Positions 33,097-42,336 of a stretch of DNA of 64,000 nucleotides are shown here, piece after piece. The notes beneath the pieces are model-generated. The model was not told where the DNA came from, made no database searches, and saw only the letters and a list, made by a program, of their open reading frames with translations. Both the position numbers and the translations under genes were made by a program. This DNA comes from CAJWKT01 sp964465375 (GTDB lineage: Bacteria; Pseudomonadota; Gammaproteobacteria; Steroidobacterales; Rariloculaceae). How positions within the stretch are numbered: position 1 is the stretch's first letter; each line of letters opens with the position of its first letter. The stretch lies in NCBI GenBank assembly GCA_964465375.1, contig CAYXIJ010000013.1:1-64000 (forward strand), in the 5' to 3' direction.

Positions 33097-33639
33097 ATGA
33101 CTTCCTCGTATCAGTATTGTCCACTATGCCGCGCTGTCCTTGTAGTCAGGAGTTTAGGTGGCCGAGATCGACAGGTTTGTTCTCAGGATGACTGTAATTT
33201 TGTGCACTGGGGTAATCCGGTGCCTGTAGTAGCAGGGATAGTCGAAAGAGATAATTACGTCATACTAGTCAGAAGTCAGGGGTGGCCTGAGGACTGGCAT
33301 GGGTTGGTGACAGGGTTTTTAGAGACTGGGGAGAGGCCTGAGGACGCGATTCTACGGGAAGTCCACGAAGAGTTGGGGATTGATGCGCATCACGGTCACT
33401 TTGTGGGCACTTATCCTTTTGAGGAACAGAATCAAATCATTTTTGTATATCATCTTTACGGAAAGGATGGGGTGGTCCGTTTGTGTCAGGAAGAACTTGC
33501 TGCCTACAAAGAAGTTCCAATAGAGAAGCTACGACCTTGGAGTAAGGGGACGGGACCAGCATTACGAGACTGGCTAGCAAGCCGTGGCTACCATCCGCTC
33601 CCGTTGAGACAAACTTCTCCAGCAAAAAAAAAGATATAG
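33097..33639 (+). CDS. NUDIX hydrolase with N-terminal zinc ribbon (NudC-like)
   Basis: 180 residues. A four-Cys zinc ribbon (Y-C-P-L-C ... V-C-S-Q-D-D-C) precedes a complete NUDIX box: G-F-L-E-T-G-E, then R-E-V-H-E-E-L-G. NudC-type proteins cleave NAD(H) or similar pyrophosphates; without the S-Q-P-W-P-F-P-Q-S motif of NudC, I call the substrate unknown. Start ATG 33097 is preferred over the TTG at 33073. It is 39 bases after the MBL gene on the same strand and may be cotranscribed with it. Cytoplasmic. Confidence 0.85.
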   Translation: MTSSYQYCPLCRAVLVVRSLGGRDRQVCSQDDCNFVHWGNPVPVVAGIVERDNYVILVRSQGWPEDWHGLVTGFLETGERPEDAILREVHEELGIDAHHGHFVGTYPFEEQNQIIFVYHLYGKDGVVRLCQEELAAYKEVPIEKLRPWSKGTGPALRDWLASRGYHPLPLRQTSPAKKKI

Positions 33640-33684
33640 GGCGCGTCTACGCAGGACTATGCGTCCTATGCATGAGTATAGCTT

Positions 33685-34749
33685 TTAGGAACCGATACGT
33701 AACAGTTGGACTAGGTTACCTCCAGCAATTAATTCTTTTTCAGAGTTGCTTAGAGTTGGGGCGCTTAAAATCAGGTCCAAACTATCCGGCCAGTTGAATG
33801 GAATATCTGTTCCGTAAACTACCTGACTGGCCCCGACCTCGGTAACAAGATGACGGAGACCCTCCTCTGAGAAAACCATTGAATCGATGAGAACTTGATC
33901 CTTTAAGTACTCACTAGGAACTTTGGTATTGGCACAATCCGCATTACTCCGGACATCGCAAGCAACCTCTGTTCTGCCCAGGTATGACGGTAAATAGCCA
34001 CCTCCATGCGCCCCAACTACCTTGAGGTTTGGAAACCGATCTAAGGTTCCGTCAAAAATCATATGGGTCAGGAAGACGGTAGTTTCCAGTGGATTACCAA
34101 TAATGTTACCCAGATCTCCTCTTCCAGCAAGCCCAGCTTCCTTAACGACATTTGGTGCCCCGCCAGGGTGCATGAATACAGGGACATTCAGTTCTTCCGC
34201 TTTCGCCCAAAACGGATCAAATTTAGCCGAAGAAGGCACCTCACCTTCAACTTGACCGCCAATGGAAGCCCCGCGCGCACCTAGTTCATTCACTGCATAA
34301 TCCAACTGCTCAGCCGCAAGGTCGGGGAACTGCAAGGCAACTGAAGATAGGGCAACAAACCGTTCCGGATACCTTTCACACCAAGCGGCAAGACCCTCAT
34401 CCTGTATGCGGACCACTTGACTTGCAAGTTCCCGATCCGCTGCATACCACCAATACCGGTTGACGCTTAGTGCTTGCACATCCACGCCCCGTCTGTCCAT
34501 TTCATCTATTCGGGCGGAGCTGAGTGCCTGCCAGCTAGCAAAACCGACATCAGAGAATGGGGTTTCTTGAAGGATTTCTGCCACTTCAGGAAAAACGCAG
34601 TGGGCGTGGATATCAACGACCGTGATCCTTCTTCCACCTACAGAGATTTCCCGGCGGGACTGGGCGGCAACATTAAGTGCGTGACCCATCACAATCATTC
34701 CTGCCGTTGCGCTTCCGACAGTTTTTAAGAAATCCCTGCGGTTTGTCAT
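33685..34749 (-). CDS. Tat-exported amidohydrolase (ACMSD-like)
   Basis: 354 residues. The N-terminus is a Tat signal (N-R-R-D-F-L-K then a hydrophobic stretch ending N-V-A-A-Q). The body is a metal-dependent TIM barrel of the aminocarboxymuconate-semialdehyde decarboxylase family: D-I-H-A-H-C with the first two ligands, F-M-H-P-G-G, G-A-H-G-G-G-Y-L-P and Y-G-T-D-I-P-F with the Asp. The family decarboxylates or hydrolyses aromatic or lactone acids. Tat export implies that it folds with its metal in the cytoplasm and works in the periplasm. Substrate unknown. Confidence 0.85.
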   Translation of the reverse strand: MTNRRDFLKTVGSATAGMIVMGHALNVAAQSRREISVGGRRITVVDIHAHCVFPEVAEILQETPFSDVGFASWQALSSARIDEMDRRGVDVQALSVNRYWWYAADRELASQVVRIQDEGLAAWCERYPERFVALSSVALQFPDLAAEQLDYAVNELGARGASIGGQVEGEVPSSAKFDPFWAKAEELNVPVFMHPGGAPNVVKEAGLAGRGDLGNIIGNPLETTVFLTHMIFDGTLDRFPNLKVVGAHGGGYLPSYLGRTEVACDVRSNADCANTKVPSEYLKDQVLIDSMVFSEEGLRHLVTEVGASQVVYGTDIPFNWPDSLDLILSAPTLSNSEKELIAGGNLVQLLRIGS

Positions 34750-34895
34750 GTTGTTCTCCCTGAAAGATGTATGTTTTCCATTCTATCGTAAAGTGCGACT
34801 TCGGTAGGGAATCATGCAAAAAAATGGCTGACTTTTTGGCTGAACATTTCGTGGGTCCAGCGGGTAATTTTCCAGGAGGAGTTCAGTAGCAAGAG

Positions 34896-36752
34896 TTAAT
34901 GCGCCATGGCATAACAATCACGTCTTGCGTCTGCGCCAGCCATCCGATTCCCGGTAGCTAGGTCGATAAGAACGACAGTAGCGCACCCCGAGATAGAAAA
35001 TGGCGGAACTTTGCTCATGTTGTGGCCTCTAGCCTTTAACTCTTGGATCACATCAGGAGGTATGGTGGTTTCTATATTTGCACGGTTGAACCCGGTTGTG
35101 TGCGGCCAAAAGGAATCGTGGTAGTGTAGTGTCTGAAAGCGTGGCCATTGGATGGCGGCATGAAGGTTCGGATACCAGTCCGGCCAGAACTCCAAGATAT
35201 TCAAAAGTGTCTGTAGTATCGTTTGTTCCTGATTGTCCCCACCAGGCGTTCCGATAGCGATAAAGGGTTCCCCGTCACGTAGCACGATAGTCGGTGTCAA
35301 GGTGTATCGGGGCCGAGAGCGTGGGCGCAGCTGAGCAGCTTTTGTTTCATCAAGCCAGAATTGCTCGCCACGTACACTCATAGCAATACCTGTATCACCA
35401 AGAATAACGGCACCACCTATCCATCCACCACTGGGGGTGCTATCAAAGACATTACCTTCCTTGTCGATGATGGCTATGTGCGTAGTGTCCTTAAGATGAC
35501 CGTCACTACTTGCTGTCATTAGCAGTGGCTGGTCGCTAGCGTCTCCAGAGTTGGCAATCCAGAAGTCCCAGTCTTTAACCGTAGAATCAAACTCTAGTGG
35601 ATTGCCTGCTTGGAATTCTTCGGATGCCTGAGTCGGATTAATTTCCTGGGCACGCTTTTTTGCATATGCTTTTGAAAGCAAACCTTCTGCAGGTATATTG
35701 ACAAAATCTGGGTCAGCGTAGTAGCTGTCGCGATCGGCAAAGGCTAGTTTCATAGCTTCGATTACTGTATGAATATAGTCAGCACTATTTTGGCCCATAC
35801 CTACTAGATTGAAGTTTTCAAGAATATTTAGTGTTTGTAACAACATAGGGCCTTGGCTGTTGAATGATTGTTTATAAATGGTGTAACCCTTGTAGGTCGT
35901 GTTTGTTGGTGTTTCAATTCTTGAGTAGAACTCTGCAAAATCGCTTTCATCGAAGGGCGCGTTGTTCTGCTGCAAAAATTTGAGCATCTCTTGTGCAATA
36001 TCGCCTTTGTAAAATCGATCACGGGCGGCTGCTATACCGATTTCACGGCTGAGTGACTTGCTTTCTTGTTCCGCTTCCACCATTTTCTTGAGCGTATTTG
36101 CGAGCGTTGGAAGCTTGATCGTTTCGCCTGCTAGGTAGTAAGACCCGTCAGGCTTCAACCAGTACTGTCGGTTGTATGGCCATTGAGATATGAATTGTTT
36201 TTCTCTCCGAATCGACTGGGCTGTACGTGGGCGAAGAGGGAATCCTTCTCTGGCATAGCTAATAGCCCGCGCCGAAACCGATTCGAAACTCATTGTGCCC
36301 CAGCGCTCAAGCACGGTTAGTGCAGCATGAAGCGCTCCCGGCACAACTGCCGGATTGAGGCCGGCTCCGTTTAGGTTTTTACCGTCCCTAGTATAGGCAC
36401 CGACAGTAGCTTCTTTAGGTGCCCATCCCTGTCCGACGATGGAGATCACTTCGTCTTCGCTCTGAGGATAGACAAGTATCAGGGCCTCGCCCCCAAGACT
36501 GTACAGGTCTTGTTCAACGACCCCCCCTACTAGTAATGCTGCAACACCTGCATCAAAGGCATTTCCCCCGCTTACCAGGATCTCAAAAGCAGCAGCAGTC
36601 GTTAGTGGGTGTCCTGCCGATACCCCCGCTTTTTGCCCCATGACTGGGGGTCGCATCGTGGGTATGTACGTCGGGGGCTCAATGATAATTGGTGGCGCAC
36701 ACCCAACTAGAAGAAGAATACCAAACAGCACTGAGCAAAACTTACTCCTCAA
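34896..36752 (-). CDS. ggt: Gamma-glutamyltransferase (lipoprotein form)
   Basis: 618 residues, an Ntn-hydrolase that autocleaves before a Thr. The nucleophile is in D-T-T-H-I-A-I-I-D, with downstream D-S-T-P-S-G-G-W and the binding-pocket G-E-Q-F-W-L-D. The A-G-H-P-L-T-T-A-A-A start of the mature large subunit, N-A-F-D-A-G-V-A and the late G-T-P-G-G-D are family blocks. A signal peptide ending L-V-G-C suggests a lipid-anchored periplasmic enzyme. It hydrolyses glutathione or other gamma-glutamyl compounds, feeding amino acids to the neighbouring SSS symporter. The start is a TTG at 36752 with AGGAAA upstream. Confidence 0.9.
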   Translation of the reverse strand: MRSKFCSVLFGILLLVGCAPPIIIEPPTYIPTMRPPVMGQKAGVSAGHPLTTAAAFEILVSGGNAFDAGVAALLVGGVVEQDLYSLGGEALILVYPQSEDEVISIVGQGWAPKEATVGAYTRDGKNLNGAGLNPAVVPGALHAALTVLERWGTMSFESVSARAISYAREGFPLRPRTAQSIRREKQFISQWPYNRQYWLKPDGSYYLAGETIKLPTLANTLKKMVEAEQESKSLSREIGIAAARDRFYKGDIAQEMLKFLQQNNAPFDESDFAEFYSRIETPTNTTYKGYTIYKQSFNSQGPMLLQTLNILENFNLVGMGQNSADYIHTVIEAMKLAFADRDSYYADPDFVNIPAEGLLSKAYAKKRAQEINPTQASEEFQAGNPLEFDSTVKDWDFWIANSGDASDQPLLMTASSDGHLKDTTHIAIIDKEGNVFDSTPSGGWIGGAVILGDTGIAMSVRGEQFWLDETKAAQLRPRSRPRYTLTPTIVLRDGEPFIAIGTPGGDNQEQTILQTLLNILEFWPDWYPNLHAAIQWPRFQTLHYHDSFWPHTTGFNRANIETTIPPDVIQELKARGHNMSKVPPFSISGCATVVLIDLATGNRMAGADARRDCYAMAH

Positions 36753-36762
36753 TTTGGATTTC

Positions 36763-36966
36763 CTATGGGATCCGGTTTTCTAGATTCGATGACGTAGATT
36801 GAGTGTACGAAAAAAGATCTTTTGTTGCTTTGGCGTCAGAGCTATATGGACCGTACCAGGTATAACTATAGTCATGCCAGTACCATCCAGTGGAGCAAGG
36901 TTCCTTGGCAAATTTTGATGTATACCACAATGACTCGAAGTATCTGGGGTTACGCTGTTGCGACAT
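36763..36966 (-). CDS. Small hypothetical protein (67 residues)
   Basis: An ATG at 36966 with a TAGGA-type site 7 bases upstream begins a 67-residue protein rich in Trp and Tyr (G-W-Y-W-H-D-Y-S-Y-T-W-Y-G-P-Y). This recalls small proteins with a W-Y-x-G-P-F/Y-S-x-x-x-A motif, but I do not recognise a named family. It ends 11 bases before the GGT gene on the same strand and may be part of that transcript. No signal peptide or membrane segment. Coding status rests on spacing and composition only. Confidence 0.5.
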   Translation of the reverse strand: MSQQRNPRYFESLWYTSKFAKEPCSTGWYWHDYSYTWYGPYSSDAKATKDLFSYTQSTSSNLENRIP

Positions 36967-37082
36967 ATTTTTTCCTACCTAACCTCATCTTTTAGCTTTC
37001 CGGACAATGGTTCCGTTTGTTTTAAGGTTATCAGAATCAGAGGCTAGGCATATTGTTTGTTATATTTCCGGTGACGGTGTAG

Positions 37083-38537
37083 TTAATATTTCCTGTAAAG
37101 GTGTTTTGATCGGGGGCGAGTGAATAGACTTACACCGAATGTGGCTGCAAAGCCTGCGATGAAGCCGGGGATCATTTCATATAGATCATAAAAACGGCCT
37201 TTGAAAACAAGAACCCAGAGTATTACGGTTATAAAGCCAGTCGCCATTCCGGCGATTGCGCCTGCTTTTGTAGTGCCCCTCCAAAAGAGAGCGCACAGCA
37301 CGACAGGTGTGAAGGCAGAAGCCAGTCCGGACCAAGCAAAAAGAACAAACCAGAAAATAACCCTAATTTCAGGGAGTGCGAATGCTAGTGCGCAGGCCCC
37401 AATGACTAGAGTGGTGACTTTACCGCAGCCTGATAACAGTGACTCACCCCACTCAAGGTTTAGGGTTTTTTGTATAACATCCCTAACCACGGCAGAAGAA
37501 GCAAGAAGCAGAAGTGAGTCTGCGGTAGACATGATTGCTGCCAGCACTATTACAAGAAAGATGCCGGTAAATATTTCAGGGAACAACTCTGTTCCCATAA
37601 TTGGGTAAATAGTTTCTGGGTCTTCTAGACCGGGAAAAAGGGCTCTTCCGGCTATGCCGGAAAAAACGGCACCAAGTTGAAAGATAACCATGCATGGAAC
37701 TGCAATCAGGCTGCCGGTAATAATGTTGTTCTCGTCTTTTGCAGAGATAAAGCGTGTTAATAAATGTGGTGCCCCGAGAAAAGCCAACCCGATCCCCAAG
37801 AAACCAAGGGCACTGGCAATGCCGGCTGGTGAAAAACCAAAGCTACCAAAAGGCTCCAGCAGCGCTGGGTCCTGGGAAAGCAATGTGTCTAGCATACTTG
37901 ACCATCCACCCGCGGCCTTAATTCCGATTGTGGGTAGAGCAATTAGGCATAAAACCATCAGAATGCCTTGTAGGAGGTCACTGTAAGCGACTGCCCTGAG
38001 GCCGCCTACGGTAGTGTAATAAAGAACGATAGCCGCACCGATCAGTACACCAACCTCGTAGCTTGTGCCTAAAAATGACTCAAAGGCCTTGCCTGAGGCC
38101 GTAAGCTGGGCAGCTATATAAAAGGCGGCCATACTGAAGATGATAATTACACTCAAAATCCGAAGAACATGAGTGCGATCTTCAAATCGATCTTCTAGGT
38201 AATCCGGTATGGTTATCGAGGCAAGGCGGTCTGTTTCTTTTTTAAAAGGCCGTGCCACTACTACCCATGCGAGCGTTACACCGAGTACCTCCCCCATGAC
38301 AATCCATAGAGCATGAAAGCCTACGAGGTAGCTCATGCCCGTAAGGCCCAGTAATAACCAGGCACTTTCGCCGGTTGCATTGGAGCTAAATGCGATGACC
38401 CAGGCTGGTAATTGCTTTCCAGCAACATAGTAACCTTCAATATCTTTAGAGCCTTTCCTGCCCCAGAAGCCGATGATGAGCAGCAAGAGAATATAAATTG
38501 AGACAATGGTAATTATTGTTGGGGAATTGGAGATCAT
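37083..38537 (-). CDS. Sodium:solute symporter (SSS/PutP-like)
   Basis: 484 residues with about 13 membrane segments. S-S-N-A-T-G-E-S-A-W near residue 52 and S-T-A-D-S-L-L-L near residue 340 are the Na+ and substrate-site motifs of the SSS family (PutP/PanF). It imports proline or another small amino or organic acid with Na+. The ATG overlaps the stop of a small upstream membrane-protein gene (TAATG), so translation is coupled. The GGT gene downstream suggests a link to amino acid recovery. Confidence 0.88.
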   Translation of the reverse strand: MISNSPTIITIVSIYILLLLIIGFWGRKGSKDIEGYYVAGKQLPAWVIAFSSNATGESAWLLLGLTGMSYLVGFHALWIVMGEVLGVTLAWVVVARPFKKETDRLASITIPDYLEDRFEDRTHVLRILSVIIIFSMAAFYIAAQLTASGKAFESFLGTSYEVGVLIGAAIVLYYTTVGGLRAVAYSDLLQGILMVLCLIALPTIGIKAAGGWSSMLDTLLSQDPALLEPFGSFGFSPAGIASALGFLGIGLAFLGAPHLLTRFISAKDENNIITGSLIAVPCMVIFQLGAVFSGIAGRALFPGLEDPETIYPIMGTELFPEIFTGIFLVIVLAAIMSTADSLLLLASSAVVRDVIQKTLNLEWGESLLSGCGKVTTLVIGACALAFALPEIRVIFWFVLFAWSGLASAFTPVVLCALFWRGTTKAGAIAGMATGFITVILWVLVFKGRFYDLYEMIPGFIAGFAATFGVSLFTRPRSKHLYRKY

Positions 38538-38683
38538 TACTGCCTCTGTTTCTTGGTCTCGGATTCAGGGCGTTGGCGCTGGCTCTTGCGCTGCGAGACA
38601 AAAAAGAAAATTTCTATTCCTAACCCAATTCCAACGGCAAAGATGAGTAAGAACCAGGATTCAACAGGTAAGTTTGCGATCAT
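38537..38683 (-). CDS. Small single-pass membrane protein coupled to the SSS symporter
   Basis: A 48-residue gene. It starts at ATG 38683 with a GGAAAG upstream, has one hydrophobic segment (residues about 10-30, W-F-L-L-I-F-A-V-G-I-G-L-G) and a highly charged Arg/Lys/Gln-rich tail. Its TAA overlaps the symporter's ATG in a TAATG junction. The tight coupling suggests a small partner or stabiliser of the symporter. I recognise no named family, and no other function can be read from sequence. Confidence 0.65.
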   Translation of the reverse strand: MIANLPVESWFLLIFAVGIGLGIEIFFFVSQRKSQRQRPESETKKQRQ

Positions 38684-38847
38684 AAACTTTCCATTGTCAG
38701 TAACAGCCAGCGTTTTTGATTTTTAGGCGCTAATCAGGAGTATAGGGTGTGTTATTCCCAGGCGACATTACCCGAAATAACCACCCACCGGTAGGCGGAG
38801 GAACAGCCTCATTGTTACGCATGAGCAGTTAGCTCGTATAACGTTGC

Positions 38848-40464
38848 CTAGCTATTGTCCCAACCCCGGTTTCCATGGGGTACCGTCCATTGTTGGATCG
38901 GGCGCGGCTCTAATACGGGAGCACCTAGCGCAGGACATGAAAGACAGTAGGTGCCAGCGTGAGTGCCGACCCAAATTAAATTTCGATCCCATTCGATGAA
39001 AACGGTTTCCGTATCTCCGCGCCGCCAGCTGTGGTATTCCTCAATTTCCCCACCTCGTGGTGGTAAATACCAGGCAACCTCTTGTGGTTTTGTCGGATCA
39101 GAAATGTCAGTGATCCGTATACCCGCATTAAAGTGTGTTGTTGCGACGAGGTTCGGATTGGATCTGCCGGGCTGTATGAAGCAGTGGGTATTATGGGTAC
39201 CAAATCTTCCGCGAGACAAGCAAAAATCACCGTACGGTGCATCTTCGGGCGCATCCGGTCTGGGGAAAAGTCCTATGATTTCTGGATTAGCCGGATCGCT
39301 CGCATCAATAACCTGTACAGGCTTAAATGGTTCGCGGCAATCTGGTTCAATTGCCTCCGGTAATCCGATGATGATGTTATTAAACTGCCCATTGGAATCA
39401 ATTATAGGTAGTACCGTGTGGTAGGGGATGCCACCGATGGTCTCAAAGTCCCACAGCAAGCTGCTGACAGGTTTTGGGTTGGCAATGTCGCTGAAATCAA
39501 AGGTAATCATGCCAAAGTGTCCAAAGCCACCATAGCCATATTTTCCACCCTCCTCAATGCGGATTGGTACGCTGGGTGCGCCGTGGGAGGCGGTCCAGGC
39601 CGCATGATCACCGGCGAACCAGTATTTGTGGTACTCAGTCTCTTCACCATACAGTTGGCCGGGTACATGCCAGCGAGCTACTTCTTTAACGTTTTCTGGA
39701 TCGGACATATCCACAATCATGAGCCCGTTGCCATTTGGCCTCTGTGCATTTTCCATACGGAACTGAGAAGACCAGCCCGCATCCAGGTATGCATAGCGGC
39801 CACCATCGTAGAAATTGTGGTGGGTGCCGCTACCTGTCTCGCCGGTACTGAACTCGTTAAGTAGTTTAGGGTCGATTGGGTTAGTAATATCATAGGTACT
39901 GATGCCCCGAAGGCCTGCATAGCTGACTGATTGGCGGAATTTTTCCTCATGGTAACGCCCGTGCGGAAAGCCCGGCTCTGCCCCAGAAAGTGGTTGTCCA
40001 TGAGTTCTCATAAAAATCCATTTTCCAGTGGATTCCTGAAAGGACACTGTTCCGTTCATACCCATACCAAGGTCGATGTATTCTGGGTTTCGAGGATTTG
40101 TCACATCAAGCCAGCCTCTGCCGGCCATGATCATTCTTTGTGCCCCTCGCGCCCACATAGCCATCAAGGGTTCCCCACTTCTAAGTTGTGGGCCTTCGAT
40201 ATAGGAGATGATCTCCATGTTGTGAATATATTCATTCCTGTCTAGATAATTGAGTGCTCCCAGTGGAAGCCTGAACGGTACACCCAAGCCTTCTTCCATG
40301 ATTCCAGAAAACTGTGCACGAGCGCCCATTGGGCTGGTGAGACCTGCTACCGCGATGCCCGCGGCACCCGCTAAAATCTCGCGTCTGTTGATAATTTTTG
40401 GCGCCCCTTCCGTAGGACTTTTTCTTTGTCTGCGTGAATCTGTGTTTTTATTTTTTTGGGACAT
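38848..40464 (-). CDS. Tat-exported LVIVD-repeat protein
   Basis: 538 residues. The long N-terminus contains a Tat signal (N-R-R-E-I-L-A-G-A-A-G, hydrophobic stretch, A-R-A-Q). The body carries LVIVD-type repeats: W-L-D-V-T-N-P-R-N-P-E-Y-I, T-Y-D-I-T-N-P-I-D-P-K, I-V-D-M-S-D-P-E-N-V, V-I-D-A-S-D-P-A-N-P and I-T-D-I-S-D-P-T-K-P. It is a periplasmic propeller of unknown function and a divergent paralogue of the Sec-type protein at 2123. Tat export hints at a bound cofactor or prior folding. It is divergent from the Tat-exported FAD oxidoreductase. Confidence 0.8.
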   Translation of the reverse strand: MSQKNKNTDSRRQRKSPTEGAPKIINRREILAGAAGIAVAGLTSPMGARAQFSGIMEEGLGVPFRLPLGALNYLDRNEYIHNMEIISYIEGPQLRSGEPLMAMWARGAQRMIMAGRGWLDVTNPRNPEYIDLGMGMNGTVSFQESTGKWIFMRTHGQPLSGAEPGFPHGRYHEEKFRQSVSYAGLRGISTYDITNPIDPKLLNEFSTGETGSGTHHNFYDGGRYAYLDAGWSSQFRMENAQRPNGNGLMIVDMSDPENVKEVARWHVPGQLYGEETEYHKYWFAGDHAAWTASHGAPSVPIRIEEGGKYGYGGFGHFGMITFDFSDIANPKPVSSLLWDFETIGGIPYHTVLPIIDSNGQFNNIIIGLPEAIEPDCREPFKPVQVIDASDPANPEIIGLFPRPDAPEDAPYGDFCLSRGRFGTHNTHCFIQPGRSNPNLVATTHFNAGIRITDISDPTKPQEVAWYLPPRGGEIEEYHSWRRGDTETVFIEWDRNLIWVGTHAGTYCLSCPALGAPVLEPRPIQQWTVPHGNRGWDNS

Positions 40465-40656
40465 GACTACCTCGTTGCATTACATTGCAGGAATCTGTGG
40501 TCTTGGTGCCACTTCATCAATAAACAATTTCAGTGTACGCTGTTCAGAAGATGATATCCGCTATGGCCGTGTCGTGCTAGCTCGTTTTTTGGCTAAAATA
40601 AAGGTAAGAGTGTAGAGTGAAAGTATAGAGCGTTGATAATAACCTGAGGGAAACAC

Positions 40657-42255
40657 ATGAGTTCTATTTCACGCCGGGGATTTATAAAAGGTGCAACCCT
40701 ATCGCCCTTGACCCTTACTGCCATGGCACAGCAGAACTCCAACCTTGGATCAAACGATCAGTTTGATTTTGTCATTGCCGGTGCTGGACACAATAGTCTT
40801 TTGTCTGCCGCCTATTTGGCAAAAGCAGGTTTTTCTGTAGTCGTTCTAGAGGGACGCGCGATGATTGGTGGGGGAGCCAAGACCGCGGAAGTATTACTTC
40901 CAGGTTTCAAACAGGATTTATGCTCGACAGTCCACAGTGGTTTTGCTGCCAACCCAGCGTATCGTAACAATGAAATTGATTTGCGCGATTTTGGGTATGA
41001 ACTTATGGATCCTGAAATAGTCGTGCACATACCATTTCTAGATGGTGCCTCGTTAACGGTTTTTCGGGGGGATGTGGGCCAAACAGCTGAAACTATTGCC
41101 CAGGTTTCAAAAAAGGACGCAGAAACTTTTAGGCGCTTAGCACCGTCGCGGGCGAAATTTTTAAGTACACCGCAATCCGAGCGTGCGATGTCGCGCGATG
41201 GTGTTTTTTGGCAGCGGTTAGGGGAGCTTTCGGGTTACGACGCCGGTCGGCAAATTTGGGAAAGTCCTTATATGCAAGCAGCCAATCTCACAACGGGCCA
41301 CTTTAGCGGTGTTCCAGGTAGTGATCTTGGAACCGGCAGTCAAGCAGTACAGATGTTCTCCCACTTACGTGGACGCCCTATTCCTCGAGGTGGGTCCGGT
41401 ATGTTAACGGTTGCGTTGGGACGTTTTATTGAGGCACACGACGGCGTTGTATTGACCAGTAAGCCAGTCGAGCAGCTCATTATTGAAAGAGGTCGTTGTG
41501 TTGGGGTCGAGTGTCTTGATGGTAGTCAGTTTCGTGCTCGAAGAGGTGTGATATCCACAATACATATTAAGCACCTTCTTCAGATGGCGCCTCGCGAGCT
41601 TTGGGGGGAAGAGTTACTTGATATTGTGGATATATGGCAGCAGGAACACGCTATGTTCGCATTTAATTTCGCGCTATCGGAGTCACCAAAGTATGCGTTT
41701 TCAGGGGGAGGGACGATTGCGCCTTGTGAGGCTGCAATCCTTCAGCGTCCTGAGAGCATTTTTATGCTGAACTCTGATCAAGCGACCGGTGAACTCAACA
41801 TCGAGGACTATCCACTACAGATTGTGCATGCCTCAAATGTTGATTCTACTCGGGCACCGGCGGGTTTCGGCTCAGTGAAGATTGAAGGGACAATGCCGTA
41901 TGCCCTGAAGCAGGGAAAGGAGCATTGGGATGTGATTAAGGAGCACGTTGCAGATCAGTTATTTGAGTATTACGCGCGTCACACTACCAATTTGACTAAA
42001 GAAAACGTTCTTGCAAAGGTGCTGATGAGTCCAGTGGATATCGAGCGAATGAATCCGGCCATGTGGCGAGGGAGCGTACACCAGCGTCTTAGGACGTTTG
42101 ATAATTATTCTCCTTACCGGCTACCGATTCCGGGACTTTATCAAACTGGTGGATGCACCGAGGGCGGCGGCTCAATTACTGGCCGTCCGGGTCGTGCCGC
42201 CGCGGCTATCGTTTTGCAAGACAATGGCAAGACACTCGAAGAAGTAGTTGCCTAG
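40657..42255 (+). CDS. Tat-exported FAD-dependent oxidoreductase (phytoene desaturase-like fold)
   Basis: 532 residues. Tat signal S-R-R-G-F-I-K-G followed by a hydrophobic stretch to T-A-M-A-Q. The FAD motif is V-I-A-G-A-G-H-N-S-L with the Glu at V-V-L-E-G-R-A, and the C-terminal Y-Q-T-G-G-C-T-E-G-G-G-S-I-T-G-R-P-G-R is the CrtI/amine-oxidase-like closing motif. The fold fits phytoene desaturase-like NAD(P)/FAD proteins, but no carotenoid genes are present, so a small-molecule oxidation is more likely. The pentaheme cytochrome directly downstream may take its electrons. Periplasmic. Confidence 0.82.
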   Translation: MSSISRRGFIKGATLSPLTLTAMAQQNSNLGSNDQFDFVIAGAGHNSLLSAAYLAKAGFSVVVLEGRAMIGGGAKTAEVLLPGFKQDLCSTVHSGFAANPAYRNNEIDLRDFGYELMDPEIVVHIPFLDGASLTVFRGDVGQTAETIAQVSKKDAETFRRLAPSRAKFLSTPQSERAMSRDGVFWQRLGELSGYDAGRQIWESPYMQAANLTTGHFSGVPGSDLGTGSQAVQMFSHLRGRPIPRGGSGMLTVALGRFIEAHDGVVLTSKPVEQLIIERGRCVGVECLDGSQFRARRGVISTIHIKHLLQMAPRELWGEELLDIVDIWQQEHAMFAFNFALSESPKYAFSGGGTIAPCEAAILQRPESIFMLNSDQATGELNIEDYPLQIVHASNVDSTRAPAGFGSVKIEGTMPYALKQGKEHWDVIKEHVADQLFEYYARHTTNLTKENVLAKVLMSPVDIERMNPAMWRGSVHQRLRTFDNYSPYRLPIPGLYQTGGCTEGGGSITGRPGRAAAAIVLQDNGKTLEEVVA

Positions 42256-42336
42256 ACAATGGTTTGTAGATGGCCGATTGATCAAGAGACAAATTAGCGT
42301 TGCCCAGCAAGAAGAAAAAAATAGGAAATTTTAGAT

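Noticed and set aside
38730..38822. 30-residue minus-strand ORF (R-N-N-E-A-V-P-P-P-T-G-G-W-L-F) between the SSS partner and the LVIVD gene
   Set aside because: It has protein-like composition but no clear ribosome site and no recognised family. It could be the tail of a lost gene, but I cannot support a call.
40657..42255. Phytoene desaturase of carotenoid synthesis
   Set aside because: The protein is Tat-exported, followed by a multiheme cytochrome, and no other carotenoid gene is in the window.
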